This document shows positions 8,833-18,572 of a DNA stretch of 47,579 nucleotides, piece after piece. Below the pieces are notes generated by a model. It was given only the letters and a program-made list of their open reading frames with translations, was not told the origin of the DNA and ran no database searches. Where the stretch lies: the NCBI RefSeq assembly GCF_015207525.1, contig NZ_JADEWR010000002.1, positions 428,843 through 476,421 on the forward strand, in the 5' to 3' direction. This DNA is from Nodosilinea sp. LEGE 06152 (lineage in GTDB: Bacteria > Cyanobacteriota > Cyanobacteriia > Phormidesmidales > Phormidesmidaceae). The translations under genes were made by a program, and so were the position numbers. Within the stretch, counting starts at the first letter, position 1; each line of letters starts with the position of its first letter.

Positions 8833-10095
8833 ATGGATGCGTCTCAGTCGCCTATTTTTATTGTCGGTGCGCCGCGATCGGGAACCACGCTGCTGGCTAC
8901 AATTTTGGCCAGCCACAGCCAGATTAGCTGCGGACCAGAAACTCATTTTTTTCCGTATTTAGAGGCGAACTATCAGCACTTGGCTGCGGTGCTTGGGGAT
9001 GCGAACTGGCCGACGAAAGCAGCTAAGTTTGTGGGTGCGATCGCCGTTGAAGATCACCCCATTGCCGATCTGTTTGGCGTCACGCCCGAGGCCATCTATC
9101 GCTATTTGGCCACTCGCAAACCTTCGCTTCAAGCTCTCTTAGAAAGCTTGACCGAGCAGCACAGAATAACCCTGGGCAAGCATCGCTGGGCCGAAAAAAC
9201 CCCTAACCACATTCTGCATTTGGCCACCCTGCGGCGGCTATACCCAACCGCAAGGGTAGTGCGCATTATGCGCGACCCCCGAGATGTCGCGCTTTCGATG
9301 GCGGCAAAGCTACCCTGGACCAGTGACGTGCCTCTGCACAGTGCCTACTTAATTGAGCGCTGGTATCGCCAGAGCAAGGCTTTTTTTGAGCGCGATCGGT
9401 TGGCCTATACGCTGCAATACGAAACCTTAGTTGCTCAACCAACCGAGACGCTGCAGCAGCTGTGCCGCTTTCTGCAGGTACCGTTTGAATCGGCTATGCT
9501 CAACACTCAAGCCGCCGCCCAGCACACCGCCCCCGCCCATGAAACCTGGAAAAATCAGGTGGCCCAGGGGCTAGACTCATCCCGCTGTTTGGCCTGGCAA
9601 CGGTGTTCGCCCCAAAGGGCGGGCCTTGGACCATCGCCCGACGCTTCCCTGCAAGCCATTAGCGCTGTCTGCCAGGAGATCATTCAAGACTTTAACTATC
9701 GCCCGCTTGAATGTGGCTTAACGCAAATTTTTGCCCAACACACTAGCGAGCGCTTTGTGCGCGATCGCCATCAGGAAATAGACCGGCTTTTGGCCCACAA
9801 TCAGCTTTTGGTGCCCTGCGATTCGCTTAAATTATCTGTCGGCGATCGAGTGATCTACTGTGATGTGCCGATTAGCGGCTACAACCACGGCAAGAGCGTG
9901 AGACGATGTTTGCAGTTTTGCCTGACGCTGGTGACCCTGCGGCTAAAGGGCGTATCGATAGAATTCTGCAGTTTTGGCCCTGGCCCTGTAGCCGAAAAAA
10001 ATTGGTTTGGCCAACTGGCGGCGCACCTGCTCAAGCGTCTGGGTTCGCCCACAGAACTGTTGGCTATGATAGGGCAGTCCAGCTCTCGACAGTAA
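8833..10095 (+). CDS. Sulfotransferase family protein
   Basis: The N-terminus has the PAPS-binding loop [14 protein letters not shown] (about residues 10-23), and [16 protein letters not shown] near 148 supplies the 3'-phosphate-binding Arg and Ser. Both are hallmarks of the sulfotransferase fold (Sulfotransfer_3 type). The enzyme would move sulfate from PAPS to an unknown acceptor such as a polysaccharide, lipid or protein tyrosine. After about residue 290 a C-terminal extension ([20 protein letters not shown] and on) is not part of the core domain and I cannot assign it. The ATG at 8833 fits; an upstream in-frame start at 8794 would overlap topIB. It lies between topIB and mtnP with gaps of seven and five bases. 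Confidence 0.88.
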   Translation: MDASQSPIFIVGAPRSGTTLLATILASHSQISCGPETHFFPYLEANYQHLAAVLGDANWPTKAAKFVGAIAVEDHPIADLFGVTPEAIYRYLATRKPSLQALLESLTEQHRITLGKHRWAEKTPNHILHLATLRRLYPTARVVRIMRDPRDVALSMAAKLPWTSDVPLHSAYLIERWYRQSKAFFERDRLAYTLQYETLVAQPTETLQQLCRFLQVPFESAMLNTQAAAQHTAPAHETWKNQVAQGLDSSRCLAWQRCSPQRAGLGPSPDASLQAISAVCQEIIQDFNYRPLECGLTQIFAQHTSERFVRDRHQEIDRLLAHNQLLVPCDSLKLSVGDRVIYCDVPISGYNHGKSVRRCLQFCLTLVTLRLKGVSIEFCSFGPGPVAEKNWFGQLAAHLLKRLGSPTELLAMIGQSSSRQ

Positions 10096-10100
10096 CTACC

Positions 10101-10979
10101 ATGGCGGCACAGGCTCAGATTGGCATCATCGGCGGCAGCGGCCTCTATCAAATGGAAGCCCTCACCGACATTGAAGAAATTCGCATCGATACCCCCTTTG
10201 GCGCACCCTCCGATGCCATCATTTTGGGCACGCTGGACGGCACTCGCGTGGCGTTTTTGGCTCGCCACGGGCGCGGCCACACGCTAATGCCCACCGAACT
10301 ACCCTTTCGGGCCAACATCTACGCCATGAAATCGCTTGGGGTGGAATACTTGATTTCCGCCTCCGCCGTGGGTTCGCTTAAAGAGGCCGCCAAACCGCTG
10401 GATATGGTGGTGCCTGACCAGTTTATCGATCGCACCCGCAACCGCGTCAACACCTTCTTTGGTGAGGGGCTGGTGGGCCACATCACCTTCGGTGACCCGG
10501 TATGCAACGCTCTAGCCGGGGTGCTGGCTGATGCGGTCGAAAGCTTGGATCTGCCCGATGTAGATTTGCACCGGGGCGGCACCTACGTCTGTATGGAGGG
10601 GCCAGCGTTCTCCACTAAAGCCGAGTCGGAGCTGTACCGCAGCTGGGGTGCCACCATCATTGGCATGACCAACCTGCCCGAGGCCAAGCTGGCTCGCGAG
10701 GCCGAGATTGCCTACGCCACCCTGGCCCTGGTTACCGACTACGACTGCTGGCACCCCGACCACGACAGCGTCACCGTCGAGATGGTGATCGGCAATCTGC
10801 AAAAGAACGCCGTCAACGCCCAGCGGGTGATTCGTGAAGTGGTCAACCGCATTGCCGCCAACCCGCCCGAGTCGGAGGCCCACTCGGCCCTCAAGTACGC
10901 CATCATCACCCCGCTCGACAAAGCGCCCCAGGCCACCCTCGACAAGCTCAGCTTGCTAATCAAGAAGTATCTGCCCTGA
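10101..10979 (+). CDS. mtnP: S-methyl-5'-thioadenosine phosphorylase
   Basis: This enzyme phosphorolyses methylthioadenosine to adenine and methylthioribose-1-phosphate in methionine salvage. Family motifs are complete: [10 protein letters not shown] at the N-terminus, LARHGRGH, a [11 protein letters not shown] segment, [14 protein letters not shown] (substrate-binding Met/Glu), [16 protein letters not shown] and DYDCWH. The 292 residues match the bacterial/archaeal family. The ATG at 10101 comes five bases after the sulfotransferase stop, which points to one transcription unit topIB-sulfotransferase-mtnP ending at the hairpin terminator just downstream. A functional link between the sulfotransferase and salvage is not evident. 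Confidence 0.95.
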   Translation: MAAQAQIGIIGGSGLYQMEALTDIEEIRIDTPFGAPSDAIILGTLDGTRVAFLARHGRGHTLMPTELPFRANIYAMKSLGVEYLISASAVGSLKEAAKPLDMVVPDQFIDRTRNRVNTFFGEGLVGHITFGDPVCNALAGVLADAVESLDLPDVDLHRGGTYVCMEGPAFSTKAESELYRSWGATIIGMTNLPEAKLAREAEIAYATLALVTDYDCWHPDHDSVTVEMVIGNLQKNAVNAQRVIREVVNRIAANPPESEAHSALKYAIITPLDKAPQATLDKLSLLIKKYLP

Positions 10980-10982
10980 TGC

Positions 10983-11016
10983 AGAAACCCGGTTTTTTTA
11001 GAAAAACCGGGTTTCT
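10983..11016. terminator. Bidirectional hairpin terminator
   Basis: A perfect 15-base-pair stem (left arm AGAAACCCGGTTTTT, 10983-10997; right arm its exact complement, 11002-11016) with a four-base loop lies between the convergent mtnP and TIR genes. The T-run in each arm means it can end transcription from either side. Confidence 0.88.
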
Positions 11017-11027
11017 TTAACTCAACG

Positions 11028-12734
11028 CTAGGCGGTTTCGCCAACGATGCGAAAGCCCACCTCGTTGCTGCGAGTATCGGCCTTGCGGCCCGATCGAAAC
11101 GCCGATCGGCACTGCTGGGGCGGGCTTTGCCACGAGCCACCCCGCGCCACCTGCCAAGTGTTGTCTGCGCCGTCGCGACCGACCGAGCACCATTCCAGCA
11201 CGTTGCCGTGCATGTCGTAGAGACCAAAATCGTTGGCTTTGCCAAAGGCCCCCACTGCCGTGGTGGTGCCACGAAACTGGCCCGGTGGCTCTTGGCGGTA
11301 GGGCTGGGTGCCGTTGTAGTTGGCCAAGTCGGTGGTCAGAGTTTGGCCGGTGTGGAAGGGAGTGGTGGTTTTGGCGCGGCAGGCGTATTCCCACTCGGCC
11401 TCGGTGGGGAGGCGGTAGCGCTGTAGACCGGTGGCAGTGGGAGAGGCGTTAACCAGCTGATTGAGCCGATCGCAGAACTCCACCGCCTCAGACCAAGATA
11501 CCTGTTCCACCGGGCGATCGTTGCCGGTAAAGTAGGCCGGGTTGGGGTTGAGATCCAGATTGACCCTGGGTAGCTGCGCCACCGCCCGCCACTGCCCCTG
11601 GGTAATGGGGTGTACGCTCATCCAAAATGACTCGACGGCGGCAATGGTTTGAGAGGGCTGCGAAGGGTCATGGCCTGGCTCGGTGGCGGGAGCCCCCAGC
11701 ACAAACTGCCCCCCCACAATCGACACTAGCCGCAGGGTGACTGGGCCAATCGGGGTCTCTAGCCGCAGGGCCTGGTGGGAGGGGGTAGAAAATTTAATCT
11801 GCGATCGCCCCATGCCAAACTCGTCAACGCTCACCGATTCATAGCTGTACAGCTCACCCGAATTCCAGGTTTCCAGGGCAGGGGGCTCTGGGTCAGGAGT
11901 TGCTAGCTCAGGGGGCTCCAAGTCAGGGGTTGCCTCCAGGTCTAATGGTTCTGGGGCCAGCTCTTCCCCTTGCTCTAGAGCCTTTTGAATGCGATCGGGC
12001 AGAGCGGCCAGGGTGGGTAGAGCCTCAGAAACATCCCTGGGGGTTAGGGCCTGTAGGGCTGGCACCTGCTGACGCACCGCCATTGCCGTGCCGCCTCCCA
12101 GCAGCCCTAACCCTGCCATTCGCAGCCAGCGCCGCCGCCCCATAGGTCGAGCCGCCGCCCCTTGAGCGGTTTTATTAACGGTAGCCAGGGCGGCGGCCAG
12201 CTCATCGACCAGGTTGGGCACTGGCTTTGACGGAGTAGGTGGGGTGCTGCCCACGGCCAAACTGCCAAACACGCCTTCAATGCGCTGAATCAACCGATCC
12301 ATGTCGTGGTGAAAGTCGGGATCACAGCGAACCACCGTGCTCTGGCGATGCACCAAACCTCGCATCCCATCGGGCAGGGCGGCATCTTCGGGCAGGGTAG
12401 CCCCGCCTACCAGTACCGGAATGACAAGGCGATCGCGCCGCAGAGCCGCCTCAATTTCCATGCGTACCCAGTCGGAGGAATTGGCCAGTTTAGGTCTGCC
12501 GTGGGCATCGGCAACCTCTAGCCACTGAGGGTCAATAATGGCCAATAGCACCGGACAATGGCAGACCTCTTGCTCTAAATGGTGGCGAAAATTCACCCCA
12601 AAAGGAACCGAATTGACATCTTTAAAGACGCTATTTTCGCCAAAGCGAGCCACTAGCCGATCATAGATTCGCCCTGCAATATCAATGCTGGTCAGCCGAC
12701 GGTAGGAGATAAAAATAGACTTGGCGTTAGTCAT
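11028..12734 (-). CDS. TIR domain fused to an FGE-sulfatase-fold domain
   Basis: Residues about 5-140 form a TIR domain: SIFISYRR, DVNSVPFGVNFRHHL, LLAIIDPQWL, and SSDWVRMEIEAAL, where Glu93 occupies the position of the NAD-hydrolase glutamate. A short hydrophobic segment (LRMAGLGLLGGGTAMAV, about 205-221) may be a membrane anchor, followed by a Pro/Glu-rich linker (about 240-295). The C-terminal 230 residues are a formylglycine-generating-enzyme/C-type-lectin fold: RLPTEAEWEYACRA, GLYDMHGNVLEWC, RGGSWQSPPQQCRSAFR, GFRIV. Only one of the two catalytic cysteines of true FGE is present, so this domain is probably a ligand binder. Such fusions are common in cyanobacteria and fit sensing or immunity roles; the trigger is unknown. 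It is monocistronic and converges on mtnP. Confidence 0.9.
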   Translation of the reverse strand: MTNAKSIFISYRRLTSIDIAGRIYDRLVARFGENSVFKDVNSVPFGVNFRHHLEQEVCHCPVLLAIIDPQWLEVADAHGRPKLANSSDWVRMEIEAALRRDRLVIPVLVGGATLPEDAALPDGMRGLVHRQSTVVRCDPDFHHDMDRLIQRIEGVFGSLAVGSTPPTPSKPVPNLVDELAAALATVNKTAQGAAARPMGRRRWLRMAGLGLLGGGTAMAVRQQVPALQALTPRDVSEALPTLAALPDRIQKALEQGEELAPEPLDLEATPDLEPPELATPDPEPPALETWNSGELYSYESVSVDEFGMGRSQIKFSTPSHQALRLETPIGPVTLRLVSIVGGQFVLGAPATEPGHDPSQPSQTIAAVESFWMSVHPITQGQWRAVAQLPRVNLDLNPNPAYFTGNDRPVEQVSWSEAVEFCDRLNQLVNASPTATGLQRYRLPTEAEWEYACRAKTTTPFHTGQTLTTDLANYNGTQPYRQEPPGQFRGTTTAVGAFGKANDFGLYDMHGNVLEWCSVGRDGADNTWQVARGGSWQSPPQQCRSAFRSGRKADTRSNEVGFRIVGETA

Positions 12735-13051
12735 AGGACATTAGTTGCCGAAGGAAGATTGCACACCTGGAAGCTAGGATGAGCGCCGTCAGCAAAAAGA
12801 TTCCCGCCTTGGGAGGGTTGTCAAATTCCTCACACAGCCGGCGCTGATATGTAAATCTTTTACGGTAGCCCCAGGGGTAAGACCCCCTACGCGCAGCGGC
12901 AGAGGAATAGCTTGACTACGTTGAAGCACCCTGTTTTTTCTACCTGTTGCGCCAAATCTAGAGTTGACGACTCAACCCTGGGGCCGATTGAGAAGCCTCG
13001 TGAAAACAGAACAATCAAGGTAGCCCAAGCAACCCGACAGGGGGACGTACC
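12735..13051. other. Divergent intergenic region
   Basis: About 317 bases between the start of the TIR-FGE gene (minus) and a small plus-strand gene, so it must hold both promoters. I see no convincing coding frame. A short dyad GGGGTAAGACCCC sits near 12873. No clear sigma-70 boxes stand out. Confidence 0.4.
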
Positions 13052-13321
13052 ATGACTGCTAAAAATCGCGACAGCAACAGCCAAGAGAGTGTTGGACTAG
13101 ACAGCGCCATGAAGCCCCTCGACCCCAATGCGGCTCGTCAACCTCTGGGCGACGACGTGCTAAACGAAATGCAGCCAACCCACGAATCTAACCCTTCCGA
13201 AGATGAAATAGGGGAAACCCCAATAGAAGACATCGATGCGATCGCACAAGAAGGCAGTGGCTCAGGCGATCGCGACGTTTTAGATCGTCAAGTTACTGCG
13301 GCCAATCGCTCTGCAAGCTAG
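13052..13321 (+). CDS. Small acidic hypothetical protein
   Basis: An 89-residue frame with ATG at 13052, preceded by GGGGGACG, a weak ribosome-binding sequence. The product is hydrophilic, rich in Asp, Glu, Ser and Asn, and has neither a membrane segment nor a motif I recognise; it should be largely disordered. GCGATCGC-type octamers occur within the frame. It stands alone between the TIR-FGE gene and the helicase. I do not assign a function; it may be a cyanobacterium-restricted small protein, and there is a moderate chance it is not translated. Confidence 0.5.
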   Translation: MTAKNRDSNSQESVGLDSAMKPLDPNAARQPLGDDVLNEMQPTHESNPSEDEIGETPIEDIDAIAQEGSGSGDRDVLDRQVTAANRSAS

Positions 13322-13430
13322 TGGTCAGTGGCCAGAGCAAGCTTCTAACGGTTGCGTCAGTGAGCGATTCAGTCTCGACGCCGGTGGCTGCCTTACAATC
13401 GGTAGGCTGCCCCGCTGCTAGGAGCCCGCT

Positions 13431-15995
13431 GTGACGGCTGATCCGCGCCTTTCACCCATTGCCCAATACTTCACCGTCCGTGGCTGGCAGCCCCTCACCT
13501 TTCAGGCTGAGACCTGGGCTGCTTACCTGACGGGCCGCAGCGGGCTGGTGCAGGTACCCACCGGGTCAGGCAAAACCTACGCCGCTGTCATGGGGCCGAT
13601 CGCCGAGATGGTCGCCCAGCCCAAAGAGGGCTTGCAATTGCTCTATATCACCCCCCTGCGTGCCCTGTCTCGTGACATTGAGCAGGCGATCAAAGCGCCG
13701 ATCGAAGCAATGGGCTGGGGCATCACCGTCGAGTCGCGCACGGGCGATACTAGCTCGTCGCGCAAGACCAAGCAGCTCAAGAACATGCCCAATATCCTCA
13801 TCACCACGCCCGAGTCGCTAGCGGTGATGCTGTCTTACAAAGACGGAGCTAAGCGGTTTAGCACCTTACAGGCGGTGGTGCTAGACGAGTGGCACGAGCT
13901 AATGAGTTCAAAACGGGGCACCCAGGCGGAGCTGTGTCTGGGGCATTTGCGATCGCTCCAGTCTACCCTCCGCACCTGGGCCATCTCAGCCACTTTGGGG
14001 AACCTGGAAGAAGCGGCTCAAACCGCCGTGGGACTGGGCACCGAACCTGTAATCATTCGCTCGAACCTGAAGCGCGACACGGTGATCAAAAGCATTCGCC
14101 CCGAGTCGGTCGATACCTTCCCCTGGGCGGGGCACCTGGGGCTGCGCATGTTTGAAACCCTGGTGGAGGCGCTCGATATCAAAAAATCTACCCTGATTTT
14201 TACCAACACCCGCAACCAGGCCGAGCGGTGGTACCAGGCGCTGCATTTTGCCCTGCCGGAGGAGAGCGATCGCATTGCCCTGCACCACGGATCGATTGAT
14301 GTCAAAGAGCGGGAGGCGATCGAAGCCGGGGTAAAATCTGGCGACATTAAATGGGTAGTCTGTACCTCATCGCTGGATCTAGGCGTCGATTTTCAGCCGG
14401 TGGAGCGGGTGGTGCAGATTGGCAGCGCTAAGAATCTGGCGCGGCTGTTGCAGCGGGCAGGGCGCAGCGCCCACGTGCCCGAAGGGACCTCAGAAGTATT
14501 CTTTTTGCCCACCAATGCCCTAGAACTGCTGGAGATCTCCGCCTTTCGCCGGGGGCTAGAGCTGGGCGATATGGAAACCCGCCGCCCCCAGTACAAGCCC
14601 TACGACGTGCTGGTGCAACACTTGGTCACCTTGGCGTGTGGCGATGGCTTTGAGCCGCAAAAGACCCTGGAAAATTTGCGCCAAACCGTCGCCTATGCTG
14701 ACCTCACTGACGAAGAATACCAGTGGATTTTAGATTTTATCGAAAACGGTGGCCAGTGTTTGGGGGCCTATCCTCGCTACAAAAAAGTGGTGCGTGAGGA
14801 GGGGCTTTTCAGAATTAGCGACGCGAAACTGGCCCGCATTCACCGCATGGGCATTGGCACCATTACTTCCAACACGCCGGTCAAGATTGTCTATACCAAC
14901 CGTAAGGAAATTGGCACCGTCGAAGAATCGTTTGTGTCGCGGCTGAAGCAGGGAGACGTGTTCTTTTTCGCCGGGCGACAGCTGGAATATTTTCAAATGA
15001 AAGACATGGTGCTTTACGTAAAGGGCACTCGCAAAAAATCGACCGTGACCCCTACCTGGGGCGGTGGGCAACTGGCAATTTCAGATACGCTCAGCCATCA
15101 TTTGCGCCGTGAGGTGGAATGGGTGCGATCGTCGCTCTCTAGAGATTCTAGCGGTACAGCTTTCTCCAAGTCAGTGACGGGCACCACTGGCAGAACTCGA
15201 TCCCCCCAGCCTCTCGCCACGGACGATTCCTCCAATACCTCCTTTAGAACGGGGGGCAGGGGGGATTTGCAGGAACTTCCCAACGACGAAATACTCACCA
15301 TTACCCCCATTCTCGAAGCCCAGCAGCGGCTTTCTACCCTGCCAACCGCCGATGAGCTACTAGTAGAAAGCTGTAAAACCCGCGAGGGACAGCATCTCTA
15401 CGTATTTCCCTTTGAGGGCCGCTTTGTTCATGAAGGGCTGGGGTTTCTCTGGGGCTACCGCTTTGCCAAGCAAAAGACGGCGACATTCACAATTTCGGTC
15501 AACGACTACGGCTTTGAAATTCTCGGCCCTAAGGGCTATCCCTACCAAGATCTTTTCTCCAGCGACTTCTTCAGTCTGGAGAATTTGGAGGACGATATTC
15601 GCGCCAGCCTCAACATTTCGGAGCTGACCCAGCGCAAGTTTCGCGGCGTGGCTCAGGTGGCGGGGTTGGTGTTTAAAGGCTATCCGGGGTCGCGCAAAAC
15701 CTCTAGCCAGCTTCAGGTCAGCACATCGCTGCTCTACGAAGTATTTACTAAATACGAACCCAACAACCTGCTGCTGAAGCAGGCGGAGCGGGAGGTGCTG
15801 CAAGACCAGCTGGAGACCCACCGATTGGCCAAAACGCTCAGTCGACTAGATCAGCGATCGGTGGTTTGGAAAGACACCCAGCGTCCCTCACCCCTGGCCT
15901 TCCCATTACTGGTGGAGCGGCTGAATTCTCGCATGTCAAATGAGACGCTGCTAGAGCGCATTCAGCGCATGAAAGAGCAATGGGATAAGAAATAA
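13431..15995 (+). CDS. Ligase-associated-type DEXH-box helicase (Lhr-like)
   Basis: A superfamily 2 helicase of the Lhr group, closest to the DEXH helicases often found with an ATP-dependent ligase and a phosphoesterase in a DNA-damage module. Seen: Q-like region QPLTFQAETW, Walker A VPTGSGKT (42-49), YITPLRALSRD, TTPESLAVML, DEWH (about 152), SATLGN, then helicase C motifs FTNTRNQAERW, HHGSI, VCTSSLDLGVDF and QRAGRSAH. The C-terminal Lhr-type region follows. None of the ligase-module partners is adjacent. The start is GTG at 13431. Residues about 568-616 are a low-complexity insert derived from an inverted-repeat element (separate entry). The 854 residues are slightly longer than I expect for the family. 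Confidence 0.9.
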   Translation: MTADPRLSPIAQYFTVRGWQPLTFQAETWAAYLTGRSGLVQVPTGSGKTYAAVMGPIAEMVAQPKEGLQLLYITPLRALSRDIEQAIKAPIEAMGWGITVESRTGDTSSSRKTKQLKNMPNILITTPESLAVMLSYKDGAKRFSTLQAVVLDEWHELMSSKRGTQAELCLGHLRSLQSTLRTWAISATLGNLEEAAQTAVGLGTEPVIIRSNLKRDTVIKSIRPESVDTFPWAGHLGLRMFETLVEALDIKKSTLIFTNTRNQAERWYQALHFALPEESDRIALHHGSIDVKEREAIEAGVKSGDIKWVVCTSSLDLGVDFQPVERVVQIGSAKNLARLLQRAGRSAHVPEGTSEVFFLPTNALELLEISAFRRGLELGDMETRRPQYKPYDVLVQHLVTLACGDGFEPQKTLENLRQTVAYADLTDEEYQWILDFIENGGQCLGAYPRYKKVVREEGLFRISDAKLARIHRMGIGTITSNTPVKIVYTNRKEIGTVEESFVSRLKQGDVFFFAGRQLEYFQMKDMVLYVKGTRKKSTVTPTWGGGQLAISDTLSHHLRREVEWVRSSLSRDSSGTAFSKSVTGTTGRTRSPQPLATDDSSNTSFRTGGRGDLQELPNDEILTITPILEAQQRLSTLPTADELLVESCKTREGQHLYVFPFEGRFVHEGLGFLWGYRFAKQKTATFTISVNDYGFEILGPKGYPYQDLFSSDFFSLENLEDDIRASLNISELTQRKFRGVAQVAGLVFKGYPGSRKTSSQLQVSTSLLYEVFTKYEPNNLLLKQAEREVLQDQLETHRLAKTLSRLDQRSVVWKDTQRPSPLAFPLLVERLNSRMSNETLLERIQRMKEQWDKK
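15200..15266 (+). repeat. Inverted repeat embedded in the helicase gene
   Basis: Arms ATCCCCCCAGCC (15200-15211) and GGCAGGGGGGAT (15255-15266) are inverted complements with one mismatch, 43 bases apart. The encoded region (Ser/Thr/Gly-rich) departs from the family's sequence character. ATCCCCCC...GGGGGGAT palindromes are typical dispersed elements of cyanobacterial spacers, so this looks like an element that landed in frame between two domains. Confidence 0.65.
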
Positions 15996-16055
15996 CTGGC
16001 TTTGACTCCTTCGGAGCATAAGCTGCTGCTTGTCCCTAGCCCTGTGGAGTCGGCT

Positions 16056-16577
16056 CTAGACCTTGGCAGGGACTCCCACGTAGGCAGATTCGAGGGCGCT
16101 AAGCTGGCTAACTAGGGCAGTGATGGTCTCGGGATTGGCAGCTTTTTGGGACGTAGACAGCAGTTCGCGACCCAGCACAGTGCAGCCCAGATGGGAAAAC
16201 TGCAGGCGCATAGCCACTAGCAACTTTTGGCCACCGCCACCGCTGTGGGTTGCCAGGGCTACGGGCCGATCATTAAACAACGCTCGAAAATCGTCGGTGC
16301 TGACCGATAGCCAGGCGATCGCATTACTTACCACCGGCGGAATCGAACCGTTGTACTCCGGGGCGCAGATCACGAGGCCCTTATGTTGCCTCAGCGCCTG
16401 AGCCAGCTTAGATAGGCCATCGCCGGGGCCATTGGCTTTATCGAGCGAGTTGTACAGCGGTATTTGCAGATCGGGCAGGCTCATGACCTCTGCGGTTAGG
16501 CCCTGGTGGGTCGCTTCGGCCTCAAAAGCGTGAGCCAGTTCAAGGTTGTTGCCGTTGGTGGCAGATAAGATCAGCAT
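16056..16577 (-). CDS. NADPH-dependent FMN reductase family protein
   Basis: A 173-residue flavodoxin-fold protein: MLILSATNGNNLELAHAF is the FMN phosphate-binding loop, and CAPEYNGSIPPVVSNAIAWL is the diagnostic second loop of the NADPH-dependent FMN reductase family (PF03358). Members reduce FMN, quinones, azo compounds or chromate; the physiological substrate cannot be told from sequence. It converges with the helicase gene, separated by 60 bases. The ATG at 16577 places the P-loop at the very N-terminus, as expected. Confidence 0.88.
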   Translation of the reverse strand: MLILSATNGNNLELAHAFEAEATHQGLTAEVMSLPDLQIPLYNSLDKANGPGDGLSKLAQALRQHKGLVICAPEYNGSIPPVVSNAIAWLSVSTDDFRALFNDRPVALATHSGGGGQKLLVAMRLQFSHLGCTVLGRELLSTSQKAANPETITALVSQLSALESAYVGVPAKV

Positions 16578-16676
16578 TGTTCTTAAAAGGCGAAGGGGCA
16601 GAGGGATGCGTTTTCAATTTACCACCGGCGCTAGGTCTCTTCATCGGTTCAAAGGTAAGTCAGGGCGAATTGCGGT

Positions 16677-18572
16677 TCAGCGGGTGTCGTACTGCCCCAG
16701 ATAGTGCTCGACTCGCTGGCGGGTGGCATCCACCGGCAGCCCCTGGCTCCAGTATTCGACCATGGCGTGGCCAAAGGCCCAGGCGGCGCGATCGGGCTGG
16801 TCGTTGTGGTCGAGCAGCAGCGGCCATAGGGCGAGTAGGTCTAACTGAGCCTGGTCGGGGCCGATCACCTTAAACAGGTCGTAGGCGAGCTGGAGCTTGC
16901 CCAGCACTACGGGCAGCTGCTCCACCGGAATTTGCTCGGCCAGCAGGTAGGCCAGGGCCGGGGAGCCAGTGGTAAGGGTGGCAAGAAATTTCAGCACCGG
17001 GCTTTTGAGAAAGGCGGTCACCCCCTGGGTGGTGCTCATCTGCAGGCGGTAGCGATCGATCAGGCGGGCCGAAGCTGTGATCTTGGTTTCGCGATCGCGC
17101 AAAAACCGGGCCAGCCGCAGCTCCTTAGCCGGGTCGATCAGATCGACTAGGGCGGTGGACAGGGCATCGGTGTTCCAGGCGGGGCGATCGCCGTCGCGGG
17201 TGACCAGGGGCAGAATGCGATCGCACAACTCCCCCAGCTGCTCCTGCCGGTAGCGGGTAGCCTCACGAATGGAAACTTCCTTAGGGCGACTGCCCCACTG
17301 CCAGTCGTAGGGGGGTTGCCACTCCCGCAGGGGCCGCAGCCGATCCACCTGCGTTAGGGCCGTAATGGCGGGCAAATCGGGCACCTCTTCGCGCATGTCG
17401 TGGAGCAGATCGGCATCCATTTGCAGGGCCGGGTCGAGGGCGGGGGTGACCAGCAGCAGCAGGTCGGCCTCGCGGGCGCAGTCGAGCAGCTGGTCGCGGT
17501 AGTCGGTGCGATTCACCTGCTCGTAGCCCGGAGAATCCCACAGGGTAAGAGTTTCGCCTCCATCGCCTTGCCAGCGGTAGGTGCTGATGGTGTCGGTGCT
17601 GGGCAGCACATCCACTTCCGCCAGGTCGGCGTCAAACAGCGTGTTGATTACGCTGCTCTTGCCCGCCCCGGTGCGCCCCACCAGCAGAATGTTGACGGGC
17701 TTGATGGCCACGGCCTCCACCGGCTCGGCCTGGTCAAGGATCTCCCGCAGGGTTTGGGTCTGGGCTGTCGGTAAGGGTTTGGCCGGGCCTGGCATCGTCG
17801 GCAGTTCGCCGCCGTAGAGAGCCACCGACTGGCGGTACAGGTTCCGCAGGGTGGCCTCTCGCAGTAGGGCGTTTAGATTGCCCAAGAGCTGCTGGTTGGC
17901 CAGGTTATTGGTCGGTTCGCTCAAGGTGCGGGCGGCGGCAGCGGCGGGGTTGATCAACCACTGCGCCCAGTTCCAGGCCTGCCACAGCTTGCGGGCCGAG
18001 GGTTCCACCTGGCGGTAGACCTCATAGCCCTGCACCGCCTGGCCCACGGTCACCTGGCCCAGCACCGGGGTGAGGGTGTCAATCCAGCGATCGACATCAT
18101 CTACGGTGCCCCGCAGCAGGCCGTAGGCATCGGGCAGATAAATATTCAGCAGCGGATACTTTACGCCGGGATGGTGGGCGTTGGCCACCGCTGTCACCAC
18201 CTCGCGGCAGCGCTCCCAAAAGGGGTTCCAGTCTTCCCACACCGGGGGGTCTTGCTGGGCGGCAACAAGAATGTCTTCCAGGGCGGCGGCGGCGGCAGCG
18301 GCGTTAGGGATGCCGACGGGGGCTTCTGCCTCAGTCACCTCATCCAGCTCCTGCTGCACCTGCTCCAGGGCCTCTTCCATTTGCTTGAACACGGGCTTGG
18401 TCCAGCGGGCCAGCAATCCTCGCCACAGCACCAGCATGAGGATGATCACGCCCCAAATCCAGTTCAGGCCCCAGGCGTGAATTTGTACACCTGCTGCGGT
18501 CAAGATAAATCCCGCGATCGCCACCACGGGCAGCGCCAGCACCGCCCACTGCCAGGTTTGAAGTCGCACCAT
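16677..18572 (-). CDS. Membrane-anchored GTPase
   Basis: Two hydrophobic helices open the protein (about 9-30 and 35-54), followed by a coiled-coil-like Glu/Gln stretch. The G domain begins near residue 297: GRTGAGKSS (G1), a threonine in STDTIST (G2), DSPGYE (G3) and TQVD in place of the usual NKxD (G4). The layout, with an N-terminal anchor, a long helical region before the G domain, and a C-terminal helical domain, resembles the YcjF/DUF697-type or dynamin-like membrane GTPases of cyanobacteria. The partner and function are unknown. It is 631 residues long, with the start at 18572, and stands alone on the minus strand. Confidence 0.8.
   Translation of the reverse strand: MVRLQTWQWAVLALPVVAIAGFILTAAGVQIHAWGLNWIWGVIILMLVLWRGLLARWTKPVFKQMEEALEQVQQELDEVTEAEAPVGIPNAAAAAAALEDILVAAQQDPPVWEDWNPFWERCREVVTAVANAHHPGVKYPLLNIYLPDAYGLLRGTVDDVDRWIDTLTPVLGQVTVGQAVQGYEVYRQVEPSARKLWQAWNWAQWLINPAAAAARTLSEPTNNLANQQLLGNLNALLREATLRNLYRQSVALYGGELPTMPGPAKPLPTAQTQTLREILDQAEPVEAVAIKPVNILLVGRTGAGKSSVINTLFDADLAEVDVLPSTDTISTYRWQGDGGETLTLWDSPGYEQVNRTDYRDQLLDCAREADLLLLVTPALDPALQMDADLLHDMREEVPDLPAITALTQVDRLRPLREWQPPYDWQWGSRPKEVSIREATRYRQEQLGELCDRILPLVTRDGDRPAWNTDALSTALVDLIDPAKELRLARFLRDRETKITASARLIDRYRLQMSTTQGVTAFLKSPVLKFLATLTTGSPALAYLLAEQIPVEQLPVVLGKLQLAYDLFKVIGPDQAQLDLLALWPLLLDHNDQPDRAAWAFGHAMVEYWSQGLPVDATRQRVEHYLGQYDTR

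Noticed and set aside
11028..12734. Variable target of a diversity-generating retroelement, because FGE-fold domains often are
   Set aside because: No reverse transcriptase, template repeat or duplicated 3' end is visible in the window.
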